A stretch of 64,000 nucleotides of DNA from assembly GCF_900637195.1 (NCBI RefSeq), contig NZ_LR134356.1, positions 2,914,001-2,978,000 on the forward strand. Reading direction: 5' to 3'. The stretch is from Mycolicibacterium aurum. Lineage in GTDB: Bacteria; Actinomycetota; Actinomycetes; Mycobacteriales; Mycobacteriaceae. The notes under the pieces were generated by a model. That model did not search any database. It had not been told where the DNA came from and saw nothing but the letters and a program-made list of their open reading frames with translations. The stretch's first letter is position 1, and the number at the start of each line of letters is the position of its first letter. Below, in pieces: positions 35,656 to 45,226 of this stretch. A program made the translations under genes and the position numbers.

Positions 35656-36354
35656 ATGAGCGTGGCCCCGCGCATCGGCCCGAACGTCTCAGGGTCGTGG
35701 TCGACATCGTTGTGGACGGACATCGCGCCGACGTTCGACGCGATCATCGCCCACCCGTTCGTCACCGGGCTCACCGACGGCAGTCTGGATGCCGATGCGT
35801 TCGCCGGCTACGTGGCCCAGGACGTCCATTACCTGCGCACCTACGCCCGGGCGCTGGCCCTCGTCGCGGCCAAGGCGCCGACGCTGGCCGACACGGCCAT
35901 GTTCGCCAGGCACGCGGCCGAGGTCTTCGACGTCGAACTCGCACTGCACGGCGAGCTGCTGCCTGCGCTGGGGCTGTCCGTCGCGTCCGTCGACGCCGCG
36001 CCGGTGTCGCCCACCACGCAGGCCTACAACAGCTATCTGCTCGCCACCGCGTACGGAGGCAGCTTCGCCGACGGGTTGGCGGCGGTACTGCCCTGCTACT
36101 GGATCTACGCCGAGGTCGGCGCCGAGCTGCTCTCGCGGGGCTCGACGGATCCGCGCTACCAGCGCTGGATCGACAGTTACGGCGGCGACGACTTCGCGGC
36201 GACCGTCACGGAGGTGCTGGCACTGGCCGACCGCACCGGGCCGACGCTCACGCCGGGCGACGAGGCCGCAGCGCGAGCACATTTCGTGACGACCGCCCGC
36301 TACGAGTGGATGTTCTTCGACGCGGCCCTCCGGCGGGAGGAGTGGCCGGTGTGA
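35656..36354 (+). CDS. tenA: TenA-family aminopyrimidine aminohydrolase / thiaminase II
   Basis: 232 residues from ATG 35656 with a strong GAGGAGGAA site. The all-helical TenA fold is clear: 'HPFVTGLTDGSLDADAFAGYVAQDVHYLRTYARALALVAAKAP', then the catalytic Cys in 'LPCYWIYAEVGAELL' and 'YEWMFFDAALRREEW'. TenA salvages aminopyrimidines from thiamine breakdown. It immediately precedes the URC genes (73 bp to URC1), which is an unexpected pairing. No TPP riboswitch is visible upstream. Confidence 0.85.
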   Translation: MSVAPRIGPNVSGSWSTSLWTDIAPTFDAIIAHPFVTGLTDGSLDADAFAGYVAQDVHYLRTYARALALVAAKAPTLADTAMFARHAAEVFDVELALHGELLPALGLSVASVDAAPVSPTTQAYNSYLLATAYGGSFADGLAAVLPCYWIYAEVGAELLSRGSTDPRYQRWIDSYGGDDFAATVTEVLALADRTGPTLTPGDEAAARAHFVTTARYEWMFFDAALRREEWPV

Positions 36355-36427
36355 GTGGGGCTGGTCGTTCCCGGCGCATCGGCCCCGCACTGACTATGCT
36401 GGCGGCTTTCCACCGAGGAGGAGGGTC

Positions 36428-37699
36428 ATGCCTGCCGATGCCGCCGCGCCGCCACCCCCCAGGTCCGCGGGCGGGCACATCAGGCTCACGTCGCACAGCG
36501 CAGGAGACGGCGCTCCCCCGCTCCGCTGGGGCGCACCCACCGCTGCCGAGCGAGGCCCGGTCGTCGGCACCACCACCACCAGGGCCCATCGCAACGTCGT
36601 CGGCACCCACAGCGGCGCCTACGGTGTCTACCGCGCGCTGGCCGTCGCCGCAGGAAAGCTCTCTCGCGAACACCGTGCCGACCTCACCGACACCTCGCCG
36701 ACGGATGTCATCGGTCCCCACCCGCAGTGGGCGGATCCCGCGGCGATCGTCAGCCTCGACCCGTGGGGGGCGTTGGTCGCCGATGCCTTCGGGGCGCACA
36801 TCGCCGCGGGGATCGACGTCCGTCCGACCATCGCGGTGACCAAGGCGCAGGTGATCCTGCCCGAGGTGCACGAGGCGATTTTCAAGGGCCGGTTGGTGCC
36901 GGACGGACGTGTCCTGCTGGCCACCGGCGCCGCGCAGGTGACCAAGGCCGCTATCGAGCCCGTCTGGTACCTACCGGGTGTCGCCGAGCGCTTCGGGTGC
37001 AGCGAAAACGACTTACGCCGAGTGCTTTTCGAGGAGACGGGAGGGATGTACCCCGAGCTGGTCACCCGCTCGGACCTCGAGGTGTTCCTCCCGCCGATCG
37101 GCGGCCAGACGCTCTACATCTTCGGCGACCCGCGGCACCTGTCCGACTCCGCCGTCGAGCTGACCGCCCGCGTGCACGACGAGTGCAACGGCTCGGACGT
37201 GTTCGGGTCCGACATCTGCACCTGCCGGCCGTACCTGACCCACGCCATCGAGGAATGCATCCAGGGCGCCCAGCGCGGCGGCGTCGGCCTGGTCGCCTAC
37301 TCCCGCAAAGAGGGCCGCGCACTGGGCGAGGTGACGAAGTTCCTCGTCTACAACGCGCGCAAACGCCAGGTCGGCGGCGACACCGCCGATCGGTACTTCG
37401 CCCGCACCGAGTGCGTGGCGGGTGTGCAGGACATGCGGTTCCAGGAGCTCATGCCCGACGTGCTGCATTGGCTGGGTGTCACCAAGATTCACCGGCTGGT
37501 GTCGATGAGCAACCTGAAGTACGACGCGATCACGGGGTCGGGTATCGAGGTCGGCGAGCGGGTGTCGATTCCCGACGAGCTGATCCCCGCCGACGCGCAG
37601 GTCGAGATGGACGCCAAGACCGCGGCCGGGTACTACACCCCCGGTGTGGTGCCGGACGTCGAGGAGCTGAAGAAAGCCAAAGGCCGGGGGTTGCAGTAG
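36428..37699 (+). CDS. urc1: URC1-type GTP cyclohydrolase II-like protein (uracil catabolism)
   Basis: 423 residues from ATG 36428 with GAGGAGG upstream. The C-terminal ~200 residues are a GTP-cyclohydrolase-II domain: 'VHDECNGSDVFGSDICTCRPYLTHAIEE' retains the zinc triad Cys253, Cys264 and Cys266 in the C-x10-C-x-C spacing, followed by 'YSRKEGRALGEVTKFLVYNARK' in place of the riboflavin-type 'EGRGIG' loop. It also has a ~200-residue N-terminal extension that RibA lacks. This matches Urc1 of the yeast URC uracil-degradation pathway. The next two genes encode the other conserved pathway proteins, so a role in uracil breakdown rather than riboflavin synthesis is likely. Confidence 0.85.
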   Translation: MPADAAAPPPPRSAGGHIRLTSHSAGDGAPPLRWGAPTAAERGPVVGTTTTRAHRNVVGTHSGAYGVYRALAVAAGKLSREHRADLTDTSPTDVIGPHPQWADPAAIVSLDPWGALVADAFGAHIAAGIDVRPTIAVTKAQVILPEVHEAIFKGRLVPDGRVLLATGAAQVTKAAIEPVWYLPGVAERFGCSENDLRRVLFEETGGMYPELVTRSDLEVFLPPIGGQTLYIFGDPRHLSDSAVELTARVHDECNGSDVFGSDICTCRPYLTHAIEECIQGAQRGGVGLVAYSRKEGRALGEVTKFLVYNARKRQVGGDTADRYFARTECVAGVQDMRFQELMPDVLHWLGVTKIHRLVSMSNLKYDAITGSGIEVGERVSIPDELIPADAQVEMDAKTAAGYYTPGVVPDVEELKKAKGRGLQ

Positions 37700-37733
37700 C
37701 AATGACGAACGCTTGCGCGAAGCGCAGATTGCC

Positions 37734-38996
37734 ATGACGGTCGGCGCGGGCATCGCCGGCACCGAGCTCGACGCCTCCCGCCCCGAGGACGCCGCGAGGC
37801 TGCTGCGCAGCACCGCTGCGGTGCGGGCACGGTCGGTGCAGCTGCTCGAGCGGGCGCGGGCCGGTGAGTCCCGGTGGTTCACCGTCGACGACGGCGGGGT
37901 GGCCGCCGCCGCTGACCAGGTCGCGGCCGTCACGCGAGATCGCTATCCCGACCTGGTGATTCCGTACCACAGCAGGTGGCGCCATTTCGAGGCCGGCGGG
38001 GTCGACCGCAAAGCCGAGCTCGAGCGGCTTCTCGGCGACGCCGACGAGCGGGAGCGGGCGCAGGCGATGATCGACCTGACCGTGGTGAGCGTGCTGCTGG
38101 ACGCCGGTGCGGGCGCGGAGTGGGAATACGTGGAGACGCGCGCGGACTCGCGCGCCACGTTCAGCCGCTCGGAGGGGTTGGGTGTCGCCAGCTTTCACGG
38201 GTTCGTCGACGGCGCGTTCTCCAGCGACGCGGACCATCCGCTGCGGGTGGACGCCGAGGGGCTACGCACACTGACCGAGCAGCGCCTGGCCGCCGTGTTG
38301 CAGGTGAGGCCGGACAACCCGCTGGTCGGCCTGTCCGGCCGCGTCACGCTGATGCGCCACCTCGGGGACACGCTGGCGGCCGCGCCCGATGTCTTCGGCG
38401 CACACGGCAGGCCCGGCGGTGTGTTCGACGGCCTCGCCGGGGACGGCACCGTGCACGCCCACGACATCCTGGTGCGCCTGCTCACCTCGTTCTCCCCGAT
38501 CTGGCCTTCCCGCAACATGATCGACGACATCTCGCTGGGCGACTGCTGGCGTCACGAGGCCGTCCCGGGACCCGGGCTGACAGCGGGCTGGCTGCCGTTG
38601 CACAAGCTGTCCCAGTGGCTGACCTATTCACTGATCGAGCCGTTCGTGTGGGCCGGGGTGGAGGTGAGCGGCATCGACGAACTCACGGGTCTGCCTGAAT
38701 ACCGCAACGGGGGTCTGCTTCTCGACAGCGGGGCGCTGCGGCTGCGTGACCCGGGCGTCGGCAGTCAGACCTGGACGCCGGACAGCGAGCCGGTGGTCGA
38801 GTGGCGGGCGTTGACGGTGGCACTGCTCGACGAGCTGGCTCCGCTGGTCCGCGACCTGCTGGGCGCGGATGCGCAGCGCATGCCGCTCGCGTGTGTCCTC
38901 GAAGGCGGCACCTGGGCAGCCGGGCGCGCGTCGGCGCGGCAGCTGCGCGACGGTCTGCCGCCGCTGTCCGTGGCCAGCGACGGTACGGTCTTCTGA
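37734..38996 (+). CDS. urc4: URC4/DUF1688 protein (uracil catabolism)
   Basis: 420 residues from ATG 37734 (TTG 37713 would add seven). The DUF1688 signature '[16 protein letters not shown]' and downstream '[57 protein letters not shown]' are unmistakable for Urc4/Urg3 proteins. The biochemical step of Urc4 is not settled, but it is required with Urc1 for uracil use as nitrogen source in Lachancea kluyveri. The stop and the upp start overlap (TGATG), so the operon is translationally coupled. Confidence 0.88.
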   Translation: MTVGAGIAGTELDASRPEDAARLLRSTAAVRARSVQLLERARAGESRWFTVDDGGVAAAADQVAAVTRDRYPDLVIPYHSRWRHFEAGGVDRKAELERLLGDADERERAQAMIDLTVVSVLLDAGAGAEWEYVETRADSRATFSRSEGLGVASFHGFVDGAFSSDADHPLRVDAEGLRTLTEQRLAAVLQVRPDNPLVGLSGRVTLMRHLGDTLAAAPDVFGAHGRPGGVFDGLAGDGTVHAHDILVRLLTSFSPIWPSRNMIDDISLGDCWRHEAVPGPGLTAGWLPLHKLSQWLTYSLIEPFVWAGVEVSGIDELTGLPEYRNGGLLLDSGALRLRDPGVGSQTWTPDSEPVVEWRALTVALLDELAPLVRDLLGADAQRMPLACVLEGGTWAAGRASARQLRDGLPPLSVASDGTVF

Positions 38997-39643
38997 TGGC
39001 CGACAGTCCGCAGCCGGGCGGGATCCATGTGGTCGACCACCCCCTGGTGCAGCACAAGATCACGCTGATGCGACGAAAAGATGCGTCCACCAACAGCTTC
39101 CGCCGACTGGTGCGCGAGGTATCGGCGATGATGGCCTACGAGGTGCTGCGTGATATCGCGCTCGACGAGATCGAGGTCGAAACCCCGATGGAATCCACGA
39201 CCGGCAACGTCATCGACGGTAAGAAATTGGTGTTCGTGTCGGTCCTGCGGGCGGGCACAGGCATCCTCGACGGGATGCTGGAGGTGGTGCCGTCCGCGCG
39301 GGTCGGTCACATCGGCCTCTACCGGGATCCGAAAACACTTGTGGCCGTGGAGTATTACTTCAAGATGCCGGGCGACCTGCGGGAGCGCGACGTGGTGGTG
39401 GTGGACCCGCTTCTTGCCACCGGCAACTCGGCGGTCGCCGCGGTCGACAGGCTCAAGGAGTGCCAGCCCAAGTCGATCAAGTTCGTCTGCCTGCTGACCT
39501 GCCCCGAAGGGATCGCAGCGATGGCGGAGGCGCATCCCGAGGTGCCGATCTACACCGCCGCGGTGGACCGCGAGCTCGACGAGCGCGGCTACATCCTGCC
39601 GGGCCTCGGCGACGTCGGCGACCGGTTCTTCGGCACCAAATAG
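38996..39643 (+). CDS. upp: Uracil phosphoribosyltransferase
   Basis: 215 residues; the ATG at 38996 overlaps the urc4 stop. '[39 protein letters not shown]', the PRPP loop '[23 protein letters not shown]' and C-terminal '[24 protein letters not shown]' match UPRT. It converts uracil and PRPP to UMP. In the URC pathway this is the first step, which explains its place as third gene of the operon rather than beside pyrimidine salvage genes. Confidence 0.95.
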   Translation: MADSPQPGGIHVVDHPLVQHKITLMRRKDASTNSFRRLVREVSAMMAYEVLRDIALDEIEVETPMESTTGNVIDGKKLVFVSVLRAGTGILDGMLEVVPSARVGHIGLYRDPKTLVAVEYYFKMPGDLRERDVVVVDPLLATGNSAVAAVDRLKECQPKSIKFVCLLTCPEGIAAMAEAHPEVPIYTAAVDRELDERGYILPGLGDVGDRFFGTK

Positions 39644-39692
39644 CCCCGGCTATTCCCTCCCCCCCACCCGGCCCGCGCCGTAGGCTTGGCCG

Positions 39693-41981
39693 ATGGCCAT
39701 CATCGAAGCTGACCTCCAGCCCCAGACTCCGTTCGAGCGGGATGTCGCCGACACGCAGCGTTACTTCGACAGCCCGAGGTTCGACGGGATCATCCGCCTC
39801 TACACCGCGCGGCAGGTCGCCGAGCAGCGTGGCACCATCCCCGTCGACTATCCCGTCGCGCGGGAGGCGGCGACGGCGTTCTTCCCGCATCTGCGCGAGC
39901 TGTACGCCAACGGCAGGAGCATCACGACGTTCGGCCCCTACTCCCCCGGCCAGGCCGTCGTGATGAAACGTATGGGGATCGAGGGGATCTATCTCGGCGG
40001 CTGGGCCACGTCGGCCAAGGGATCCATCAGCGAGGACCCAGGACCCGACCTCGCCAGCTATCCGCTGAGCCAGGTACCCGAGGAAGCGGCCAGCATCGTG
40101 CGCGCACTGCTGACCGCCGACCGCAACCAGCAGTACCTGCGATTGCAGATGAACGAGGCACAGCTCAAGACGACGCCGGCGTACGACTACCGGCCGTTCA
40201 TCATCGCCGATGCCGACACGGGTCACGGTGGTGATCCTCACGTGCGCAACCTGATCCGGCGTTTCGTCGAAAGCGGCGTGCCCGGGTACCACATCGAGGA
40301 CCAGCGCCCCGGGACCAAGAAGTGCGGCCATCAGGGCGGCAAGGTACTCGTGCCGTCCGACGAACAGATCAAGCGTCTCAACACCGCCCGCTTCCAGCTC
40401 GACATCATGCGGGTGCCCGGGATCATCGTTGCCCGGACCGACGCCGAGGCGGCGAACCTGATCGACAGCCGCGCCGACGAGCGGGATCAGCCGTTCCTGC
40501 TCGGCGCCACCAACCTGAAGATCCCGTCGTACAAGTCGTGCTTCCTGGCGATGGTGCGGCGGTTCTACGACAAGGGCGTCACCGAGCTCAACGGCCACCT
40601 GCTGTATGCGCTGCCCGACGGCGAATACGCGACCGCCGAGGCCTGGCTGGAGCGCAACGGCGTGCTGGCCCTGATCGACCAGACGGCCGCGGCCTGGCAG
40701 GACGGAACGGAATCGTCCGTCGACGCCGCGTTCGACAAGGTGGAGAATCAGTTCGTCGATGCGTGGCAGGACGACGCCGGCCTGAACACCTACGGCGAGG
40801 CCGTCGCCGAACTGCTGGAATTCCGGGAGCGCGAAGGCGAACCCTCGGGCATGAGCGTCGCCGACTGGCGGACATTCGCCGAGCGGGCGCCGCTGTACAC
40901 GGCGCGCGAGAAGGCCAAGGAGCTCGGCGCCGACGTGGCGTGGGACTGCGAACGGGTCAAGACGCCGGAGGGTTACTACCAGGTGCGCGGCGGCATTCCG
41001 TACGCGATCGCGAAGTCGTTGGCGGCCGCGCCGTTCGCGGATATTCTCTGGATGGAGACCAAGACCGCCGACCTGGCCGATGCCAAGCAGTTCGCCGATG
41101 CGATCCACGCGGTGTATCCCGACAAGATGCTCGCCTACAACCTGTCTCCGTCGTTCAACTGGGACACCACCGGGATGACCGACGAGGAGATGCGGGCCTT
41201 CCCCGAGGAAATCGGCAAGATGGGGTTCGTCTTCAACTTCATCACCTACGGCGGCCACCAGGTCGACGGTGTCGCGTCCGAGGAGTTCGCCACCTCGCTA
41301 CGACAGGAGGGCATGCTCGCGCTGGCGCGTCTGCAACGCAAGATGCGACTCGTCGAATCCCCCTATCGCACACCGCAAACCCTGGTCGGCGGGCCGCGCA
41401 GCGACGCAGCGCTGGCGGCGTCGTCGGGCCGGACGGCAACCACGAAGTCGATGGGCAAAGGTTCGACGCAGCACCAGCACCTCGTGCAGACCGAAGTGCC
41501 GAAGAAACTGCTGGAGGAATGGCTGGCGCTGTGGAGCGAACACAACAAGCTGCCGGAGCGACTGCACGTCCAGCTGCGGCCCCGGCGGGCCGGTTCGGAC
41601 GTGCTGGATCTGCAGATCCTGGGTGACGGGGAGGAGCCGCTGGCCAACGTCGTCGTCGACCCGATCAAGGACCGGCACGGTCGCAGCATCCTGACCGTGC
41701 GCGATCAGAACACCTTCGCCGAGCAACTGCGTCAGAAGCGGCTGATGGACGTGATCCACCTGTGGCTCATCCACCGCTTCAAGGCGGAGATCGTCTACTA
41801 CGTGACGCCGACCGAGGACAACATCTATCAGACCGAGAAGATGAAGTCGCACGGGATCTTCAGCGACGTCTACCAGGAGGTCGGCGAGATCATCGTCGCC
41901 GATGTGAACCAGGCGCGGATCGACGAGCTCCTCGCCCCCGACCGTGCTGCTCTGACCCGCCTGATCAGCAAGCAGGACTGA
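39693..41981 (+). CDS. aceA: Isocitrate lyase, long (ICL2) form
   Basis: 762 residues, much longer than the ~430-residue ICL1. Catalytic motif KKCGH with Cys211; '[28 protein letters not shown]' and '[26 protein letters not shown]' show the TIM barrel. A ~150-residue C-terminal domain starts near 590, which in M. tuberculosis ICL2 mediates acetyl-CoA-dependent activation. The enzyme splits isocitrate (or methylisocitrate) for the glyoxylate and methylcitrate cycles. In M. tuberculosis H37Rv this gene is split into aceAa/aceAb; here the frame is intact. Confidence 0.94.
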   Translation: MAIIEADLQPQTPFERDVADTQRYFDSPRFDGIIRLYTARQVAEQRGTIPVDYPVAREAATAFFPHLRELYANGRSITTFGPYSPGQAVVMKRMGIEGIYLGGWATSAKGSISEDPGPDLASYPLSQVPEEAASIVRALLTADRNQQYLRLQMNEAQLKTTPAYDYRPFIIADADTGHGGDPHVRNLIRRFVESGVPGYHIEDQRPGTKKCGHQGGKVLVPSDEQIKRLNTARFQLDIMRVPGIIVARTDAEAANLIDSRADERDQPFLLGATNLKIPSYKSCFLAMVRRFYDKGVTELNGHLLYALPDGEYATAEAWLERNGVLALIDQTAAAWQDGTESSVDAAFDKVENQFVDAWQDDAGLNTYGEAVAELLEFREREGEPSGMSVADWRTFAERAPLYTAREKAKELGADVAWDCERVKTPEGYYQVRGGIPYAIAKSLAAAPFADILWMETKTADLADAKQFADAIHAVYPDKMLAYNLSPSFNWDTTGMTDEEMRAFPEEIGKMGFVFNFITYGGHQVDGVASEEFATSLRQEGMLALARLQRKMRLVESPYRTPQTLVGGPRSDAALAASSGRTATTKSMGKGSTQHQHLVQTEVPKKLLEEWLALWSEHNKLPERLHVQLRPRRAGSDVLDLQILGDGEEPLANVVVDPIKDRHGRSILTVRDQNTFAEQLRQKRLMDVIHLWLIHRFKAEIVYYVTPTEDNIYQTEKMKSHGIFSDVYQEVGEIIVADVNQARIDELLAPDRAALTRLISKQD

Positions 41982-41996
41982 GTTTTCCGGTCACTG

Positions 41997-42773
41997 TCAG
42001 ATCAGCGCGGCGGCCCGGTGCAGGAGGTCGCGCCACCGGCCGACCACGTCCGGGTCGGTGACGGCGAACCGGGCCAGCCGCGCCGGGTCGGGTGCGGCGG
42101 GCATGGGCGCGGCGGGAAGGTGACCGTCGCTGGGGACCAGGGACCGGGGCGACGAAACGACGTCACTGTCGCGTAGCCACTCGGGTACCTGGCCACAGGC
42201 GAACGGCAGGTCCGGCAGTGCCGCGGCGAGTGCGACATCGGCGGCCAGCCCGATGCTGGTGGTTCCGGTGAAATTCACCACCGCCGGTAGTCCGAGCTTT
42301 TCGGCGCGACGTAGTGCACGCCGCACTCCCCCGAGCGCACCGCAGCGCAGCACGGCGACGTCGGCGCACTGCGGGTCGACCGCGAGCAGGGCCGCGTCGA
42401 CGGCGACGGGCACGTCCACGAGCCGGCGCACCGACCTGGCGTCGTCGCAGCTGCGGCAGATCACCTCCACCAGCTCGACGTCGTCGGCCACGCGCATGAT
42501 CGCGTCGACAGCTGCAGCGACATCATCCACCTCGACGACGGGACGAAGTCCGTCGGAGACCGGCACCCGTCCGCGCACCGCGTCGGGCCATCCGACCGTG
42601 CTCGGTTCCATCGCCGCGGTGAGCCAGCGCGCGGCCAGCGCGTCGTCGGCACCGGCGGGCGGGCTGAACTCGCCCCAGCCCTGCGGTCCGTCCAGCAGCA
42701 CGCCTTCGCGCAGGCCCGCTGCAGTCGGCACGGCGAATACCGGTGCGTCGTCGAAATCGATGAGTGTTCTCAC
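41997..42773 (-). CDS. Degenerate MenC (o-succinylbenzoate synthase) paralogue
   Basis: 258 residues, beginning 'MRTLIDFDDAPVFAVP' and continuing 'GPQGWGEFSPPAGADDALAARWLTAAME', a clear MenC N-terminus. About 50 residues that should carry the KxK catalytic lysine and the first metal Asp (VDANG) are missing, and in the barrel 'VDAALLAVDPQCADVAVLRCGALGGVRRALRRAEKLGLP' the ADESI and LKV motifs have become DAAL and LRC. Both catalytic lysines are therefore gone. The open frame is intact without stops, so it is a maintained pseudo-enzyme or a recently decayed copy rather than a frameshift. Confidence 0.72.
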   Translation of the reverse strand: MRTLIDFDDAPVFAVPTAAGLREGVLLDGPQGWGEFSPPAGADDALAARWLTAAMEPSTVGWPDAVRGRVPVSDGLRPVVEVDDVAAAVDAIMRVADDVELVEVICRSCDDARSVRRLVDVPVAVDAALLAVDPQCADVAVLRCGALGGVRRALRRAEKLGLPAVVNFTGTTSIGLAADVALAAALPDLPFACGQVPEWLRDSDVVSSPRSLVPSDGHLPAAPMPAAPDPARLARFAVTDPDVVGRWRDLLHRAAALI

Positions 42774-42817
42774 TGTCCGACAAACCTATCTCGGCTATCC
42801 GGCTTGGACGTGATTGA

Positions 42818-43972
42818 GTGAGCGCCATGCCGATCGACGAGCTCCGCCACCTCGCCGAATCCCTCCGGGGCCTCGGTGCGTCCGCGGCGGCCGCCGACTG
42901 GGACGACGACGCAGCCCTGTTCCGGGCCGAAGAGCAGGCCCGCACGGAGCTCGCGACGATGTCCATCGGCGCCGATATCGCCGCCGCCGCGGCGGACCCG
43001 CACTGGCGTGGCCGGGCACACGACCGCGCCGCCCGGACGGTGGAGCGCGGCACCCCCACGTCACCGGATCAGGCACGCGCGAATGCCGTTGTCGCGGTGA
43101 GCCTTGCCCGTGCAGCGGTGGCCGAGGCCGTCATCGCCGTCGCCGAATCCCGGCGCGCGACATCGGAAGCGGCCGGGGAGCCGGCCCGCAGCCGGGCCGT
43201 CGCGGGTTGGGGACGCCACGTCGGTTCTCTGGGCGGTCCCGTCGCCGGCGAAATGCGCCACCTGCTGGCCGACCGGCCCCGCGCGATCCTCGCCCGCGTC
43301 GTCATCACGCTCGCGATCGCGATGTCGCTGGTCACCTTCTATCACCTGACCGGGTTGACCAGGTACGACGACGCCGGGCGGCTCACGCTGTACCTGTTCT
43401 CGGCTGTGGTGGGCAGCGTCATCTGCACCAACGCGTTGTGCTTCGAGGCCGAGCGGGTGCGCGCCATGCTGCAGAGCGGCACGCCGCTGTGGCGGATCCT
43501 GGTGTCGAAGAATCTCGCGATGGCGGCTCTGGTGACCCTGGCGGGCCTGCCCGTGGTCGCGTTTCTCACGATCACCGCGGACGTCAATCCGGTGCCGATG
43601 ATCGATCAGCTGGTGACGATGGTGTTCATCTGGCTGGGAGTCGGCAACGTGCTCTCCGTCGTCTTTCCGCTCCGCCACGAGCCCGTGTCCGCTCGACTGC
43701 GGGACGGCACCTGGCGTCCCTTTCTGCTGTCGTTCGCCCTGTCCTACGGCGTCGGCCTGACGGTGAACCTGATGATCTACTGGCGGTTGTGGGCCAAGTA
43801 CAAGGCGTCCACGGAGTTGGCCGGCGGCGCCTGGGCGGCCTTCACAATGGTGCTCGCCAGCGCAATGCTCAGCTGGGTTCTGCTCACGGTGTTCGCGGTG
43901 GCATGCAGTCGTGACCCGCGGATACGCCGGGTGCTCTCACGCGAGATGGTGGTCTACCGCGCATCCGGGTGA
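42818..43972 (+). CDS. ABC-2-like permease-type membrane protein without ATPase
   Basis: 384 residues from GTG 42818 (ATG 42827 alternative). The N-terminal ~140 residues are soluble and Ala-rich, likely helical. Six membrane segments follow (about 155-180, 190-210, 240-260, 270-295, 310-330, 345-370). The 'RAMLQSGTPLWRILVSKNLAMAALVTLAGLPVVAFLTI' part resembles ABC-2 exporter permeases, which contain similar loops. No ATP-binding subunit gene is nearby. Family not recognised. Confidence 0.6.
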   Translation: MSAMPIDELRHLAESLRGLGASAAAADWDDDAALFRAEEQARTELATMSIGADIAAAAADPHWRGRAHDRAARTVERGTPTSPDQARANAVVAVSLARAAVAEAVIAVAESRRATSEAAGEPARSRAVAGWGRHVGSLGGPVAGEMRHLLADRPRAILARVVITLAIAMSLVTFYHLTGLTRYDDAGRLTLYLFSAVVGSVICTNALCFEAERVRAMLQSGTPLWRILVSKNLAMAALVTLAGLPVVAFLTITADVNPVPMIDQLVTMVFIWLGVGNVLSVVFPLRHEPVSARLRDGTWRPFLLSFALSYGVGLTVNLMIYWRLWAKYKASTELAGGAWAAFTMVLASAMLSWVLLTVFAVACSRDPRIRRVLSREMVVYRASG

Positions 43973-43997
43973 TCGAGGCGGTCGATAGTCTTACGCG

Positions 43998-44741
43998 GTG
44001 GCCGACGCCCCTTTTCTGCTGTTGTCGATCCGCGGCGAGGACGAAGCCGCCGACGACGAGTACGGGGCGATGATGCGGTTCGCCGGCCTCGACGAGCCAG
44101 GCATGCACCGAATCCGGCTGACCCATCGGGAACTCGGCGACATCGATCTGTCGCACTGGTCGGGGATCATCCTGGGCGGTGGGCCCTACAACGTCAGCGA
44201 CGAACGTGTCGCCAAGTCGCCGACCCAGGTCCGCGTCGAGACGGAACTGGCCGGCCTGCTGGCCGAGGTGGTGGAACGAGACTTTCCGTTCCTGGGCTGC
44301 TGTTATGGCGTCGGGACTCTGGGTGCGACGGTCGGGGCGGTGGTCGACCGATCACACCCCGAGCCGGTCGGCGGTTTAACCGTTGCGCTGACCGCAGAGG
44401 GTCGCCAGGATCCGCTGTTCGCCGGACTCCCCGACACGTTCGACGCCTACGGCGGGCACAAGGAGGCAGCTTCGGTTCTGCCGCCGCACGTCACGCGCCT
44501 CGCGACGTCCGCGGACTGTCCGGTGCAGGCGTTCCGGGTGGGAACCAATGTGTACGCGACCCAGTTCCATCCCGAGCTCGATCTGACCGGGATCTGCACG
44601 CGGATCGACGTCTACAAGACCTACGGATACTTTGCCCCGGAGACCGCGGAATCTCTGAAAGAGGCTGCGAGGCAACGATCGGTGACCCACCCGATGGCGA
44701 TCCTTCGCACCTTCGTGCAGCGCTACACCCGATCGGCGTAG
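43998..44741 (+). CDS. Class I glutamine amidotransferase (GATase1)
   Basis: 247 residues from GTG 43998. The nucleophile elbow 'FPFLGCCYGVGTLG', oxyanion 'GIILGGGPYNVSD' and catalytic 'YATQFHPELDLTG' (His and Glu) form the GATase1 triad. It resembles stand-alone GMP-synthase-like amidotransferases, which hydrolyse a glutamine-like amide bond. Partner synthase not adjacent. It converges with the globin gene. Confidence 0.88.
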   Translation: MADAPFLLLSIRGEDEAADDEYGAMMRFAGLDEPGMHRIRLTHRELGDIDLSHWSGIILGGGPYNVSDERVAKSPTQVRVETELAGLLAEVVERDFPFLGCCYGVGTLGATVGAVVDRSHPEPVGGLTVALTAEGRQDPLFAGLPDTFDAYGGHKEAASVLPPHVTRLATSADCPVQAFRVGTNVYATQFHPELDLTGICTRIDVYKTYGYFAPETAESLKEAARQRSVTHPMAILRTFVQRYTRSA

Positions 44742-44749
44742 CGGCACGG

Positions 44750-45124
44750 TCAGCTGGCGCGCGCTGAGGTCCCTGGGCTCACGACCTCGGCCGGCAGCGG
44801 AGCCAGCCGGGCGCCGACCGCCTCGATGACCGACGGGCTCACGCCGAGATCGCTGAGGGTGTCGATCAGGTGCTCGACCACCCGGTCGAAGTGCTCAGGC
44901 CGAATGTTCGAGTACGCGTAGCCTTCTCGCGTCACAGCTCCGAGGTAGGGATCCGGCTCGCCGATGGCTGCCGCGATGAAGGAACGCTGGTGGCTTTTCA
45001 AGGCCTTCATGTCGATGCCGTCGACGTACTGACTCAGTGCGGGGTCGGCGATCACTCTGCGGTAGAGATCGTCGACAGCCGCCGTGACAGCCGGGCGTCC
45101 GCCGATCTGGTCGAACATACTCAT
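44750..45124 (-). CDS. glbN: Group I truncated hemoglobin
   Basis: 124 residues from ATG 45124. The 2-over-2 globin signatures: B10 Tyr21 in 'DDLYRRVIADPALSQYV', 'LKSHQRSFIAAAIGEPDPYLGAVTREGYA' and the proximal His78 in 'IRPEHFDRVVEHLIDTLSDLG'. TrHbN scavenges nitric oxide with oxygen. The short Ser/Ala-rich C-terminus is not conserved. Confidence 0.9.
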   Translation of the reverse strand: MSMFDQIGGRPAVTAAVDDLYRRVIADPALSQYVDGIDMKALKSHQRSFIAAAIGEPDPYLGAVTREGYAYSNIRPEHFDRVVEHLIDTLSDLGVSPSVIEAVGARLAPLPAEVVSPGTSARAS

Positions 45125-45226
45125 TTCGAGAGGGTGGCCCTCCCCAGTAACGCCCGGCTGCGCGCTGTTTTCCGAACGGGTTAACTTGTCCTCACCGCCG
45201 TGCGCAACAGCCGGTGAGGTTGCGCG

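Noticed and set aside
36428..37699. Riboflavin biosynthesis ribA
   Set aside because: The zinc Cys triad fits, but the 200-residue N-terminal extension, the changed EGR loop and the URC4-upp operon context indicate URC1 instead.
39477..41258. A 593-codon minus-strand frame opposite upp/aceA
   Set aside because: Shadow of the isocitrate lyase gene, with no recognisable protein pattern.
39693..41981. Frameshifted aceAa/aceAb as in M. tuberculosis H37Rv
   Set aside because: The frame here runs intact for 762 codons.
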